DNA of 64,000 nt from Ignavibacteriota bacterium (GCA_016707525.1 JADJHP010000002.1:318501-382500); one strand, 5' to 3'. Positions 8,801-17,520 are shown, counted from the first letter of the stretch. Numbers and translations are program-made. Notes: generated by a model from the sequence alone, not told the origin.

Positions 8801-9719
8801 TGCCGTGTTGTTCGGCGTGTACGCCGTGGTGCTCCTCGCCATGCTCATCATCACACCGGTCCTTGCACACCGGTTCGCATCGCCGGTTCTCCGACTCACA
8901 TCCCTTGCCCGGGAGGTGGGGAAGGGGGATCTGGATATCAGCGGCCGCCTCCCCCGTGCGGATGGCGAGATCGGGGAGTTGGTGCATGCCTTCGATAGCA
9001 TGACCCGCGAGATCGCGCGGAGCCGGGATTCGCTGGTGAAGGTGGAGCGGGAACTGGCGTGGAAGGAGATGGCCCGGCAGGTCGCCCACGAGATCCGCAA
9101 CCCGCTCACGCCGATGAAGCTGTCGATCCAGCACCTGCGAAGGACGTATCTGGATGGCGCCCCGGATTTCCCCGAGATCATGGAGCGGGTCACACGCACG
9201 ACGATCTCTCAGATCGATGCGCTCGGACGGATCGCGGCCGAGTTCGCGTCGTTCGCACGCATGCCCCGGCGGATCGTGGCCGCATGCGATCCGGGCGAGA
9301 TCGTCCGCGAGGCCGTGGCCCTCTTCCGGCAGGATACTGCGGTGCAGTTCGAGGTGCAGGTGGATGCCCCTCTGCCTCCGATCCAGGCCGACCGCGAGGA
9401 ATTGCGGCGTGCGTGCATCAATATCATCCGGAACGGTGTCCAGGCGATGGGGGGCACCGGCACGATGGAGGTGCGTGTGAGTGCTGCGCCCGGACTCGTG
9501 CAGGTCTCGTTCACCGATCACGGGCAGGGGATACCGGATGATGTGAAACCGAAGCTGTTCCAGCCAAAATTCTCGACGAAGACCGACGGGATGGGTTTGG
9601 GCCTTGCGATAGTGAAAAAGACGATCGATGACCTCGGGGGGACCATCACCATCGAGAGCGCGATCGGGAAAGGAACGACCGTGGTGATGGAGATACCTGC
9701 AGGGGAGGTGCCCGTATGA
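5832..9719 (+). CDS. Large NtrY-like membrane sensor histidine kinase
   Basis: 1295 residues, unusually long for a histidine kinase. A first membrane helix at about 20-37 precedes an extracytoplasmic domain. Several helices follow between about 255 and 520, then a second extracytoplasmic stretch, another helix pair, a HAMP domain (~1010-1063), the phospho-acceptor H-box VAHEIRNPLTPMKLS (H1086), an N-box NIIRNGVQAM (~1197), and G-boxes DHGQGIPDD and GMGLGLAIVKK. The H-box is of the NtrY type, whose partners are usually NtrC-like sigma-54 activators; no response regulator lies nearby. It overlaps the next gene by 4 bases (ATGA), so the two are translationally coupled. Confidence 0.88.
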   Translation: MLAGSVPGVSSPLSTRRRREVAFVALFALLSLGAWAFRTYEGSSSPARWAELAETRSQEHLHAAAHAFTDLQRTSRELADEVGAVPAVIMYLNGETTDRRPLFDAVRRIAASSGTGVEVYDSQGELAGWSGQSGDEGRREIGLALAGRTCSFVSRNAVSSQLFVAVPVRHDARIIGVIVIRQTIEVASPLRNRFLGREGLAERVSDAIGVPVEFVFPPDTISAPDTLWRAMALVGIDSVRVGDVRVAATSGPGLGDQWYALFTDLIYALAAIALVGMAVLLVRWLMERASPVPRTVGIMAVLWSVRFTLLSLDIPGRLLGTALFDPIVYASMFGGGLARSPGDMLFTVVTLLLTFVLGIPSVSRAYYRDAVARRPFVVRLFASVLSAALIFLLVRGFAAAVRSMMYDSTLTIGDPALLLPPPVMGVLLLNGILLAAMLSGVAIEIVHALVRWVRWTGTALLGAAGIALYALQDEPLMSVPMLAGWLLVVVIVLRMSNEGGGRWWSLAGPSRFLAFLVCSVMLLLPVLDLHVRERDRSKIETFAAEVIRPVDGWLKFIVEDGLQHLTSVVGTSASSADDPALALRAWAQSAACREGYSSIFEVLDPDGNTVSRFAIGGQTGVAEQVGGSVPLDTVGVLRVKSIGDGVSAVRVYAGSVPVGAGSERFPVHVRVTVAAGEEQLFRGANPAVLRGLSRETLESFYRPITITEYRDGLFLRSTNKAFPFTHVLPQDLRETLPVLTPPMTWRSEAIGGTHYETFYAVRGDEGRSVVGLSMEEQPLIMRLVGLVKVVFVYVLLLACWGGVLMFRKLLAGQAVQLTFRDRLLGMMFLVTLLPLGVLLVYSQLDVRDRMIENTALRLEDQTSGIAQDIAGIGEHADASSELEIRPDRVELIASNTGTDFNMYVGNELRISSRPELYTSGLLDPRISGSAYAEVVLGGKWFWVETEHIGQFRYVVGYRPVIDAAGGVIGVVSVPTVFRQDEMDRGLVARHAVLFGVYAVVLLAMLIITPVLAHRFASPVLRLTSLAREVGKGDLDISGRLPRADGEIGELVHAFDSMTREIARSRDSLVKVERELAWKEMARQVAHEIRNPLTPMKLSIQHLRRTYLDGAPDFPEIMERVTRTTISQIDALGRIAAEFASFARMPRRIVAACDPGEIVREAVALFRQDTAVQFEVQVDAPLPPIQADREELRRACINIIRNGVQAMGGTGTMEVRVSAAPGLVQVSFTDHGQGIPDDVKPKLFQPKFSTKTDGMGLGLAIVKKTIDDLGGTITIESAIGKGTTVVMEIPAGEVPV

Positions 9720-10453
9720 TCCTGCGCCCGGCGCTCGCCGCCGACGATGATCGATTGGTGTGTGCGTTGAGCACAAGGATCGGCGGTGTGAGCGGAGGGT
9801 CCTTCGGGATGAACCTGTCATTCTCCGTCGGGGATGATCCCGCCGCCGTCGAGGAGAACCGACGGCGGTTCTTCGGGGCAGCGGGCGTGCCCCTGGACCG
9901 GGTTGTCTTTCAGCGGCAGGTGCACGGCGACACGGTGCGCCACGTACAGGCTCCGGGGGTCATGGATGCGACCGATGGGATCTGCACGGCGACCGCGGAC
10001 CTGTATCTGTGTGTCACCATTGCCGACTGCGTTCCGGTCTTTCTGTACGATCCGGAAGCTCAAGCGGTTGCCGTGGTTCATGCCGGCTGGCGGGGCACGG
10101 TTGCCGGTATCGTGTCCTCGGGAGTGGCGGCGATGGTGCGGGAGTTGGGAGCACAGCCGGCCAGGATCAGGGCCTATATCGGTCCATCCGCAGGGGTCTG
10201 CTGCTATACCGTCGGCGAAGAGGTCTTCTCCCGTTTGCCTGCTTCCTGTGTTATCGAGGCCGGAGACGGCCGGAAGGCGGACCTCAAGAATGCCAACCGG
10301 GAATTGTTGATGGGATGCGGTGTACGCGATGAGGCGATCATCGTGGATAGGGCGTGTACCATTTGCGGATCGGACCTGTATCATTCCCACCGGCGGGAGG
10401 GTGCAGCATCGGGCAGGATGATGGGGGTAATCGGCCTCCGGCGCGTTGGTTGA
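9716..10453 (+). CDS. pgeF: YfiH/laccase-domain purine nucleoside-type enzyme
   Basis: 245 residues, family-typical. Zinc ligands H70 (FQRQVHG), C105 (TIADCVPV) and H122 (VVHAGWRGTV) are present, followed by YIGPSAGVCCYTVGEEV. Members were first called polyphenol oxidases; later work assigns purine nucleoside phosphorylase/adenosine deaminase activity (LACC1/YlmD type) or peptidoglycan editing (PgeF). Which applies here cannot be told from sequence. The start overlaps the stop of the sensor kinase by 4 bases. Confidence 0.85.
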   Translation: MILRPALAADDDRLVCALSTRIGGVSGGSFGMNLSFSVGDDPAAVEENRRRFFGAAGVPLDRVVFQRQVHGDTVRHVQAPGVMDATDGICTATADLYLCVTIADCVPVFLYDPEAQAVAVVHAGWRGTVAGIVSSGVAAMVRELGAQPARIRAYIGPSAGVCCYTVGEEVFSRLPASCVIEAGDGRKADLKNANRELLMGCGVRDEAIIVDRACTICGSDLYHSHRREGAASGRMMGVIGLRRVG

Positions 10454-10474
10454 TTTCCGGTACCGAAATACATA
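10446..10474 (+). promoter_or_regulatory. Candidate promoter for glmS
   Basis: TTGGTT (10446-10451), 17 bases, TACATA (10469-10474), overlapping the stop of the preceding gene. It would give a leader of about 28 bases to the glmS ATG, which has AGGGGGTG just upstream. No glmS-ribozyme-sized leader is present, so that control is absent. Confidence 0.35.
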
Positions 10475-10508
10475 TGTTTAGGTTTCTCCACGACGCAGGG
10501 GGTGACAG

Positions 10509-12347
10509 ATGTGCGGTATTGTCGGCTATATTGGCACCCGGAATTGCGTTCCGGTCATCCTTGAAGGCCTCCGCCGCCTCGAGTACCGGGGGTATGATTC
10601 CGCCGGCATCGCGCTGGTCCGGGACAAGGAATTCTTCATCCAGAAGAAGGTCGGGAAGGTCTCCAATCTGGCCGCCGCGTTGGGCGAAGAGGAGGGGACG
10701 CTCTTTGCAACCCTCGGGATGGGGCATACCCGGTGGGCGACCCACGGTGAACCCAGTGATACCAATGCCCACCCGCACTGGGACCAGAAGAAGCAGATCA
10801 CGCTGGTCCATAACGGGATCGTCGAGAATTATCAGGCGATCAAGACCAAGTTGCTGCGCGACGGGCACACGTTCCTTGGCGCGACGGACACCGAAGTGCT
10901 GGCACACCTGGTCGGTGTGATGTACGAGGAGTGCCGCGACCTTCCAACGGCCGTTCGCCTTGCGCTGTCGGAAGTGGATGGTACCTATGGCCTCGTGGTG
11001 ATCGCGAAGAATGACCCCGGCCGCATCGTTGCGGCACGCAAGGGGAGTCCGCTCCTGATCGGGGTGGGCGACGGCGAGAATTTCATTGCCTCCGATGCTT
11101 CAGCGATCGTCGAGCATACGCGCAAGGTCGTGTATCTGGATGACGGGGAGGTGGCGGACATCACCACCTCGGGCGTCAGGACCATGACGATCGACGATGT
11201 GACGGTGCAGAAGACGATCCACCAGGTGACGCTCGAACTGTCGCAGATCGAACGTGGCGGGTACGATCACTTCATGCTCAAAGAGATCCACGAGCAGCCG
11301 GCGACGATCCTCAACGCCATGCGCGGGCGTTTGCTTGTGGAAGAGGGGGACGTCAAGCTGGGCGGCCTCCAGAACATCATCGGCAAGCTGCTGAGCGCCC
11401 GCCGGTTGATCCTGACCGCGTGCGGAACCTCGTGGCACGCTGCGTTGGTGGGCGAGTACATGTTCGAGCAGATCGCCCGTATCCCCACGGAAGTCGAATA
11501 TGCTTCGGAGTTCCGGTACCGGGACCCGATCGTGAACATTGACGACGTGGTGTTCCTGATCAGTCAGAGCGGTGAGACCGCGGATACGCTCTCGGCACTC
11601 CGTGATGCGAAGACCAAGGGTGCCACGGTGCTCGGTATCGTGAACGTCGTCGGCAGCAGCATCGCCCGCGAATCGGACGGAGGCGTGTACGCGCATGCCG
11701 GGCCCGAGATCGGCGTTGCCTCGACCAAGGCCTTCACGTCGCAGTTGACGGTACTGGCCCTGATCACCATCCTTCTCGCGCGCGTGCGGGGGATGTCGCG
11801 TGAGCGCGGGCAGATCCTCGCGCGGGAACTCGCCACGTTGCCGGACAAGGTCGAGACCATCCTGAAAGAGACGGAGAAGATCAAGAAGATCGCCGAGGAG
11901 TTCAAGGACGCGAAGAACTTCCTCTACCTCGGCCGCGGGGCGAACTTCCCTGTCGCCCTGGAGGGTGCGCTGAAGCTGAAGGAGATCTCGTACATCCATG
12001 CCGAGGGGTATCCGGCCGCGGAGATGAAGCACGGGCCGATCGCGCTGATCGACGAGAATATGCCCGTCGTGTTCATCGTGCCCAAGGATGGGATCTATGA
12101 TAAGGTGGTGAGCAACATTCAGGAGGTCCGCGCCCGGCGCGGCCGCATCATCGCGGTCGCCAATGAGGACGATACGGATATCGAGGAGCTCGCGGAATTC
12201 GTGATCCGGGTGCCACGCACCTACGGATTCTTCGGCCCGATCCTGAACATCATCCCGCTGCAGTTGCTGGCGTACTATATCGCTGTCGCGCGCGGGACCA
12301 ACGTGGACCAGCCGCGCAATCTGGCAAAGAGTGTCACAGTAGAATAG
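10509..12347 (+). CDS. glmS: Glutamine-fructose-6-phosphate aminotransferase (isomerizing)
   Basis: 612 residues, full length. It begins MCGIVGYIG with the N-terminal nucleophile cysteine at position 2, then a class II glutaminase domain (RGYDSAGIA, HTRWATHG), and two SIS sugar-isomerase domains (LTACGTSWHA, SQSGETADTL, GRGANFPVALEGALKLKEIS), ending NLAKSVTVE. It makes glucosamine-6-phosphate, the entry to cell-wall and lipopolysaccharide amino sugars. The next gene starts 20 bases downstream and is probably co-transcribed. Confidence 0.96.
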   Translation: MCGIVGYIGTRNCVPVILEGLRRLEYRGYDSAGIALVRDKEFFIQKKVGKVSNLAAALGEEEGTLFATLGMGHTRWATHGEPSDTNAHPHWDQKKQITLVHNGIVENYQAIKTKLLRDGHTFLGATDTEVLAHLVGVMYEECRDLPTAVRLALSEVDGTYGLVVIAKNDPGRIVAARKGSPLLIGVGDGENFIASDASAIVEHTRKVVYLDDGEVADITTSGVRTMTIDDVTVQKTIHQVTLELSQIERGGYDHFMLKEIHEQPATILNAMRGRLLVEEGDVKLGGLQNIIGKLLSARRLILTACGTSWHAALVGEYMFEQIARIPTEVEYASEFRYRDPIVNIDDVVFLISQSGETADTLSALRDAKTKGATVLGIVNVVGSSIARESDGGVYAHAGPEIGVASTKAFTSQLTVLALITILLARVRGMSRERGQILARELATLPDKVETILKETEKIKKIAEEFKDAKNFLYLGRGANFPVALEGALKLKEISYIHAEGYPAAEMKHGPIALIDENMPVVFIVPKDGIYDKVVSNIQEVRARRGRIIAVANEDDTDIEELAEFVIRVPRTYGFFGPILNIIPLQLLAYYIAVARGTNVDQPRNLAKSVTVE

Positions 12348-12367
12348 ATGAACCACAAGGAGAACGC

Positions 12368-13201
12368 ATGAAGCAGGAAACGCATTTCAAGCCGAATGAA
12401 TGGGCGCTGGTGCTCGGCGCATCGAGCGGGTTCGGCGGGGCGGCGGCGGTGGAGTTCGCACGCAACGGCATGAACGTGTTCGGTGTCCACCTGGACCGTC
12501 AGGCGACGATGCCGGCGGTGCAGGCGGTGATCAAGGAGATCAAGCACTACGGCCGCGAAGCGGTGTTCTTCAATATGAATGCGGCTGATGCGATCAAACG
12601 GAATGAGACGCTGGACGAGATCCAGGAGCGGTTCGCCGCCAATTCGGGGAACACGATCAAGGTTCTCCTTCACTCTCTGGCGTTCGGCACCTTGAAACCG
12701 TTCATCGGCAAGAAGGTGGAAGATACTATCTCCCAGGCCCAGATGGAAATGACCGTGGACGTCATGGCGAACAGCCTGGTCTACTGGGTGCAGGGACTCG
12801 TCATGCGCAACCTCATGAAGAAGGGTGGACGTGTCTTCGCCCTGACCAGCTCCGGCGGGCATAGTGTGCTCCCGAGCTATGGTGCGGTGTCGGCGGCAAA
12901 GGCAGCCCTTGAATCCCACATCCGCCAGCTCTCCATGGAGCTCGGCCCCCTCGGTATCACCGCGAATGCGATGATGGCCGGCGTGACGGATACCCCGGCC
13001 CTCCGGAAGATCCCCGGTGCCGTGAAGATGCTGGAAGTGGCGCAGGCGAAGAACCCCGGCGGGCGCCTCACGACCCCCGAGGATGTCGCTCAGGCGATGG
13101 TCCTGTTGTGCCAGATGGGCGGCGCCTGGGTCTCCGGCAACGTCATCGGCGTGGACGGCGGGGAGGATATCGTCAGCTACGTCGGACAAAAGAACCACTG
13201 A
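12368..13201 (+). CDS. Short-chain reductase, enoyl-ACP reductase-like (FabI/FabL type)
   Basis: 277 residues. The nucleotide-binding glycine motif is GASSGFG (17-23). The active-site pair Y171 and K178 has the Y-x6-K spacing of enoyl-ACP reductases rather than the Y-x3-K of ordinary SDRs. LLHSLAFG (about 100-107) and GVTDTPALRKIPG also recall FabI/FabL. A role in the last reduction step of fatty acid elongation is therefore likely, with NADH or NADPH. It follows glmS by 20 bases with AAGGAGAACGC before the ATG. A different SDR activity cannot be excluded. Confidence 0.65.
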   Translation: MKQETHFKPNEWALVLGASSGFGGAAAVEFARNGMNVFGVHLDRQATMPAVQAVIKEIKHYGREAVFFNMNAADAIKRNETLDEIQERFAANSGNTIKVLLHSLAFGTLKPFIGKKVEDTISQAQMEMTVDVMANSLVYWVQGLVMRNLMKKGGRVFALTSSGGHSVLPSYGAVSAAKAALESHIRQLSMELGPLGITANAMMAGVTDTPALRKIPGAVKMLEVAQAKNPGGRLTTPEDVAQAMVLLCQMGGAWVSGNVIGVDGGEDIVSYVGQKNH

Positions 13202-13242
13202 TCTCCCTCCCCCTAGCGGGGCGAATGATCGGTGGAAGGTTT

Positions 13243-13293
13243 CCGGGCGGTGCTGGTGTGCGGGGGATGTCCCTGTGTGCCGCACCGCCCCGG
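13243..13293 (+). repeat. Inverted repeat after the reductase gene
   Basis: CCGGGCGGTGC (13243-13253) pairs with GCACCGCCCCGG (13282-13293, one unpaired base) around a 28-base loop. It lies between the reductase and the FadR-type regulator and may act as a terminator, though no T-run follows. The GGGCGGTGC core is the same as in the palindromes at 17495 and 17648. Confidence 0.4.
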
Positions 13294-13362
13294 TATTATG
13301 GGCGGCAGGTCACGCCGTTCATCATCCTGCTGTAGTAGGCCACGAAGGAGTCCACGCATACC

Positions 13363-14139
13363 ATGTCGATGCCCTTCACACGAATTGAGCGCCCCGCGAC
13401 CTTGAGCCAGGAGATCGTGGATACGATCGAAGGTTCGATCCTGTCGCATGGTATCGGTGCCGGCCAGAAGCTCCCGACGGAACAGGAGCTGTGCAAAGCC
13501 TTCTCTGTCAGCCGGACGGTGGTCCGCGAGGCCCTGCGGATGCTGAGCGCAAAAGGGCTGGTGAGCATCCGCAAGCGGACAGGGATCTTTGTCAACGCAT
13601 TGTCTTCGCGCGATGCGACGGCGGGTGTCGGCATGTATCTCACCCTGAACTTCGACAAGGACTATATTCTCTACGTATTCAATGTGCGGCAGGCGGTCGA
13701 ACCGACGGTCTGCCGCTGGGCCGCGGCCAACCGGACGCCGGCGAACATCTGGGCGATGGAGAAGCACCTGCTTATGATGGAGGATCTCGAGCCCGGGGAC
13801 CGGGTCACCGAGTACCGCCTGGACCAGGAGTTCCACCAGATGATCGCGGATGCCACCCGGAACCCCGTCGTCCCGCTGATGATGCAGCCGGTGTACGCCC
13901 TTATCCCGCGCATCCGTGGCCTCGTGCATGCGCACGCGCCCGAAGCCAGGGGGAAAGAGGTCGAGGAATACCGCAGGATCCTGCAGGCGATCCGCCTGCG
14001 GGATGAGGACGCTGCCTATCACGAGATGCAATTCCATATCAGCAATGCTGCCCAGCAAGCGAATGCCGTGGTGGATGCGCTGGACGCCGAGGCAGCCACG
14101 AAGGTGTCCGGAGCCACGGACACACGCAGCACGCAGTAG
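13363..14139 (+). CDS. GntR-family transcriptional regulator, FadR (FCD) type
   Basis: 258 residues. The N-terminal winged helix-turn-helix spans about residues 12-75 (GAGQKLPTEQELCKAFSVSR, VVREALRMLSAKGLV) and the C-terminal FCD effector domain about 95-240, with acidic/histidine residues (DQEFHQMIADATRNP) typical of the metal-binding pocket. FCD regulators usually sense organic or sugar acids. GAAGGAG stands about 12 bases before the ATG. It lies 30 bases upstream of pdxB; whether it controls pdxB or the sugar genes beyond is unknown. Confidence 0.85.
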   Translation: MSMPFTRIERPATLSQEIVDTIEGSILSHGIGAGQKLPTEQELCKAFSVSRTVVREALRMLSAKGLVSIRKRTGIFVNALSSRDATAGVGMYLTLNFDKDYILYVFNVRQAVEPTVCRWAAANRTPANIWAMEKHLLMMEDLEPGDRVTEYRLDQEFHQMIADATRNPVVPLMMQPVYALIPRIRGLVHAHAPEARGKEVEEYRRILQAIRLRDEDAAYHEMQFHISNAAQQANAVVDALDAEAATKVSGATDTRSTQ

Positions 14140-14169
14140 TGCTGGTGCCATACGAACAGGATCCCCGTT

Positions 14170-15318
14170 ATGATCGTTGTCATCGACAGTAAGAATCCCT
14201 TCCTCGCGGAAGCGCTCTCTCCGGCATGTGAGGTGCGCGTGCTCCATACCCCCATGATCGATGCGGACCATCTCCGGGAAGCCGATGCGGTGATCGTCCG
14301 CTCGGAGACGCATGTCGGGCCGCGCCTTCTGGAAGGGACGCGTGTCCGGTTCGTAGGGACCGCGACGATCGGTACCGACCATGTGAATACGGCGTGGCTG
14401 CAGGAGCAGGGGATCGGATTCGCCTCCGCCCCCGGCAGCAATGCGGATTCGGTGGCCGGGTACATGGCGGCAGCGCTTCTTGTCGCAGCGGGGAAGACCG
14501 GGCTCTCCCTGCATGGAGCGACGCTCGGCATCGTCGGTGCCGGTAATGTCGGCTCACGCGTGGCCAGGGTTGGCCGTGCTCTTGGAATGCAGGTCATCGT
14601 GAATGATCCGCCCCTGGCGCGCGCAACCGGCGATCCACGCTACCGCCCGCTGGAGGAATTGATGACAGCGGATGTCATCTCGCTTCACGTGCCGTTGACG
14701 GAGAGCGGCGACGACCCCACGCTGCATCTCTGGGATGCCGCGCGGATCGCACGTATGAAGCGCGGAAGCATGCTCTTCAATACGGCACGGGGTCCCGTTG
14801 TGGATGGCCACGCGCTGAGTGGGGCGCTCATCTCCGGACATCTTCGCGGGGCCGTTCTGGATGTCTGGGAGCGCGAGCCATCGATCGACGTGGGGTTGCT
14901 CGGCCATGTCCTTCTCGGTACCCCGCACATCGCCGGCTATTCGCTGGATGGAAAGATCAATGCTGCGCGGATGATGTTTGAGGCACTTGTGGCGCACTTC
15001 GGACTCGGGCTCACATGGCCGGAGCCGCACGGCGTGCCTCCGGCCTGGAATGGCGAGGTCTCCGTGCACAGTGCGCCGGACGAGCACGGGGTGCTGCGTG
15101 GAGTGGTGACCCGGTGTTACGATATCGAGCAGGATGATGCCCGTTTGCGCCTGACGGAACTGCTGGCGCCCGACGAGAGATCGCAGGCGTTCCGCGCATT
15201 ACGCGCGCAGTATCCCGTGCGGAGGGAGTTCACGGCGACACGGGTGAAGGCAGCAGGCGCATCACCCGCGGTGGTGCAGGCATTGCGGGAACTCGGGTTC
15301 ACCGTGACGGAGGCCTGA
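14170..15318 (+). CDS. pdxB: Erythronate-4-phosphate dehydrogenase
   Basis: 382 residues, the PdxB length (longer than most 2-hydroxyacid dehydrogenases because of the C-terminal dimerisation domain). The NAD-binding motif GIVGAGNVGSRVA is at about 120-132 and the PdxB-specific GTPHIAGYSLDGK at about 251-263, where H is the catalytic acid. It oxidises 4-phosphoerythronate in the DXP-dependent pyridoxal phosphate pathway. It starts 30 bases after the FadR-type regulator and ends in a long hairpin shared with the opposing gene. Confidence 0.9.
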   Translation: MIVVIDSKNPFLAEALSPACEVRVLHTPMIDADHLREADAVIVRSETHVGPRLLEGTRVRFVGTATIGTDHVNTAWLQEQGIGFASAPGSNADSVAGYMAAALLVAAGKTGLSLHGATLGIVGAGNVGSRVARVGRALGMQVIVNDPPLARATGDPRYRPLEELMTADVISLHVPLTESGDDPTLHLWDAARIARMKRGSMLFNTARGPVVDGHALSGALISGHLRGAVLDVWEREPSIDVGLLGHVLLGTPHIAGYSLDGKINAARMMFEALVAHFGLGLTWPEPHGVPPAWNGEVSVHSAPDEHGVLRGVVTRCYDIEQDDARLRLTELLAPDERSQAFRALRAQYPVRREFTATRVKAAGASPAVVQALRELGFTVTEA

Positions 15319-15340
15319 GAGCCCGGCGTCCGTCACGGTG
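15300..15340. terminator. Bidirectional terminator between pdxB and the GH172 gene
   Basis: Perfect 12-base inverted repeat CACCGTGACGGA (15300-15311)/TCCGTCACGGTG (15329-15340) straddling the pdxB stop codon, between two genes that converge with a 35-base gap. Confidence 0.65.
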
Positions 15341-15353
15341 TCAGGATCGCGAC

Positions 15354-16496
15354 TCACTTCACCTCGAGCACATCGCGATCAGGCAATGCCGGGAACGGGG
15401 CATGCGGTTCGGTCTGGTACCAGAACGCCACGGATGCAATATCGTCCTGGAGCGGGAGATAACGCCCACCGGACCTCCATCCGAGCGCCTGGATCGTGAC
15501 ACGCAGGTCCCTGTCGAACCGGATAGGGTCCATGATGTGCCAGCGGTACAGTCCGAACCGTTGCTGCGACTGATACAGCCCATCGGGCCGGATGACCTGC
15601 GGGAGGCCTGCATAGGGTGTGGTGAACTCCTGGTACTGATGGGTCTTCTGGTTCTCGAAGTTGTATGAGCCGCAGAAATAGTCCTCCGTCCCCGTACCGC
15701 AGATGGTCGGGAACTCGCCATCGCCGTCGAGATAGAATTTGATCTCCCCTTCACCCCACCACCCTGTGCTGTTGACCCCCCACGCCATGTACGTGCCGAT
15801 ATACTGCCCCCATCCCTTCACGCCGTCGAGCAGTGTGTACACCGACTTGTAGGGCACGGGGTTCACCCGGCGGAATTGGGCGTGGAAGTACGCGGCATCC
15901 TTCGGCACATCGGTGAGCGTGTAGTTCACCTGGTAAAAGAGCGTCATCTCTTCATCGGCGATGTTCTCGACCGTGATCCGTGCGCGCTTGCGGAAAGGCA
16001 TCTCCCAGTAGCAGTTGAAGGCACTCCCGGGGTTCACGCAGATGGCGAGTGAAGAGATCTGCGCATACTGTCCCCATCCGCATGCAAAGAAATCGCCGAT
16101 GGGAGCCTCGACGGACGGCGTCTGTTCGTCATCCCAGTAGATGCGCATGATCGTGTACCGCCAGTTCCCCGTGGGGGTCATCCAGATCTGCTGGATGGCA
16201 CCTTCGCCCGGGATGTCCGCGACGGTGAATGTTTGCTTCGGCTTGATACGGACACAGGGTGCGATCTTCCAGGTCTTCCCCAGGTCGCGTGCGGCGTTGG
16301 CGCCCGTCCCTTCCGTCGCCATGCCTCCCTTGCCCTTCTCCCCGTCCGGGTTTTCGGCGCTGATCGAGCGCGTCTTAGCCCGTGACAGCCGCGACAGGTT
16401 GCCCAGCCCCATGCCGAGCCCGTTGAACTGCTCTTGTGCGTTCATACCGTCTCCGATGACCATGAGAAGGATAAGAGTGACCAGTGTGCGTCGCAT
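15354..16496 (-). CDS. Secreted GH172 (DUF2961) family protein
   Basis: 380 residues from ATG 16496, which has GAAGGAG seven bases upstream. The signal peptide MRRTLVTLILLMVIGDGMNA is followed by one DUF2961 domain. The family core GWWGEGEIKFYLDGDGEFP, then TICGTGTEDYFCGSY, carries the acidic residues of the GH172 active site. Characterised GH172 enzymes act on alpha-D-fructofuranosides and D-arabinofuranosides; the substrate here is inferred only at that level. It lies 12 bases downstream of the sugar-binding protein gene on the same strand, so the two are probably one operon. Confidence 0.8.
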   Translation of the reverse strand: MRRTLVTLILLMVIGDGMNAQEQFNGLGMGLGNLSRLSRAKTRSISAENPDGEKGKGGMATEGTGANAARDLGKTWKIAPCVRIKPKQTFTVADIPGEGAIQQIWMTPTGNWRYTIMRIYWDDEQTPSVEAPIGDFFACGWGQYAQISSLAICVNPGSAFNCYWEMPFRKRARITVENIADEEMTLFYQVNYTLTDVPKDAAYFHAQFRRVNPVPYKSVYTLLDGVKGWGQYIGTYMAWGVNSTGWWGEGEIKFYLDGDGEFPTICGTGTEDYFCGSYNFENQKTHQYQEFTTPYAGLPQVIRPDGLYQSQQRFGLYRWHIMDPIRFDRDLRVTIQALGWRSGGRYLPLQDDIASVAFWYQTEPHAPFPALPDRDVLEVK

Positions 16497-16507
16497 GATG
16501 TGCTCCT

Positions 16508-17440
16508 TCAGTTGGACAGCCACTCGCCGCCACCGGCGAGATTGTCTTTGGTGAAGACACGGGACCGCAGGGTGACTTCGCGGGGAGCGGTCTTGCCGGA
16601 GAGGATGAGCAACGCGTTCTCGATCGCTTCACGCCCGCCGGTAGGATACTCGAAGGATGCCGCGAGAAGCCCCTGCTTCACATACATCTGTCCCTCCTGG
16701 GGGAGGGCATCGATCCCGACGAACACCATCTTCTTCTCCCGTCCCGCGGCGCGGGCTGCGAGGTAGGCACCGTGGGCCCCGGGGTCGTTATGCGCATAGA
16801 CGAGGTCGATGACGGGGAATCGGGCGAGTGCCGATTCCATCTCCTTGCGGGCATTGGGCTCCAGCCATTTCATGTCCGCTTCGAAGATGATGTCGATGCC
16901 GGTCCCCTTGATCCCTTCGCGGAAGCCGGCGTTCCGGTCCTGTCCCGGGGTGGAGGTCATGAGCCCCTTGAGTTCCACGACCCTCCCTTTGCCGCCGAGC
17001 AGTTTCGCGATCCAGGCGCCTGCTGCCTTGCCGATGCGTTTGTTGTCGGCCCCGATGAAGCACGTGTACTCGTTCCCGAGGACGCGGCGGTCCAGGACGA
17101 TGACAGGGATCCCCTTCTTGAATGCCGCGCTCACGGGTTTGGTCAATGGCGCGGCTTCCTTCGGAGAGATGATGATCAGATCGACGCCGGCGCGGATGAA
17201 CTCTTCGACGTGGGCTCCCTGACGGAGATTATCGTTCTGGGCATCCTTGAAGATGACGGTGAGTTCAGGATGTGCCTCAGCAGCCTTTTTGATATCGGCG
17301 TTCATCTGGACGCGCCACGGTTCGCCGAGATTGCACTGGCTCATCCCGATCGTCCACCGGTGCTGCTGGCCGTAGGAGGGGAGGGAGATGGTCGCCGTGA
17401 GGAGGATCGTGAAGAGCGTGAGACAGGTGAGGTGTTTCAT
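16508..17440 (-). CDS. Periplasmic sugar-binding protein of a ribose-type ABC importer
   Basis: 310 residues. Signal peptide MKHLTCLTLFTILLTATISL, then a type I periplasmic-binding fold (WTIGMSQCNLGEPWRVQMNA, DLIIISPKEAAPLT, VIVLDRRVLG, VELKGLMTSTPGQDRNAGF), as in RbsB-like Peripla_BP_4 proteins. AAGG precedes ATG 17440. It follows the permease on the same strand after 240 bases that hold two palindromes. No ATPase gene is in this unit; the orphan RbsA-type ATPase at 24312-25796 may supply it. Substrate unknown. Confidence 0.85.
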   Translation of the reverse strand: MKHLTCLTLFTILLTATISLPSYGQQHRWTIGMSQCNLGEPWRVQMNADIKKAAEAHPELTVIFKDAQNDNLRQGAHVEEFIRAGVDLIIISPKEAAPLTKPVSAAFKKGIPVIVLDRRVLGNEYTCFIGADNKRIGKAAGAWIAKLLGGKGRVVELKGLMTSTPGQDRNAGFREGIKGTGIDIIFEADMKWLEPNARKEMESALARFPVIDLVYAHNDPGAHGAYLAARAAGREKKMVFVGIDALPQEGQMYVKQGLLAASFEYPTGGREAIENALLILSGKTAPREVTLRSRVFTKDNLAGGGEWLSN

Positions 17441-17494
17441 AGGACCTTCTCGTTGGTGGAAGGGATGAAGTATTCCGTCTGCCGGGACATCCGT

Positions 17495-17520
17495 GGGGCG
17501 GTGCATGCACCGCCCCTACA
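17495..17520. repeat. Palindromic repeat, copy A (GGGGCGGTGCA type)
   Basis: A 22-base perfect palindrome: GGGGCGGTGCA followed by its own reverse complement (17495-17516), then TACA. The outward-facing TACA end mirrors the TGTA start of copy B. Such palindromes resemble REP-like dispersed elements and would form a stable hairpin in the mRNA between permease and binding protein. Confidence 0.6.
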
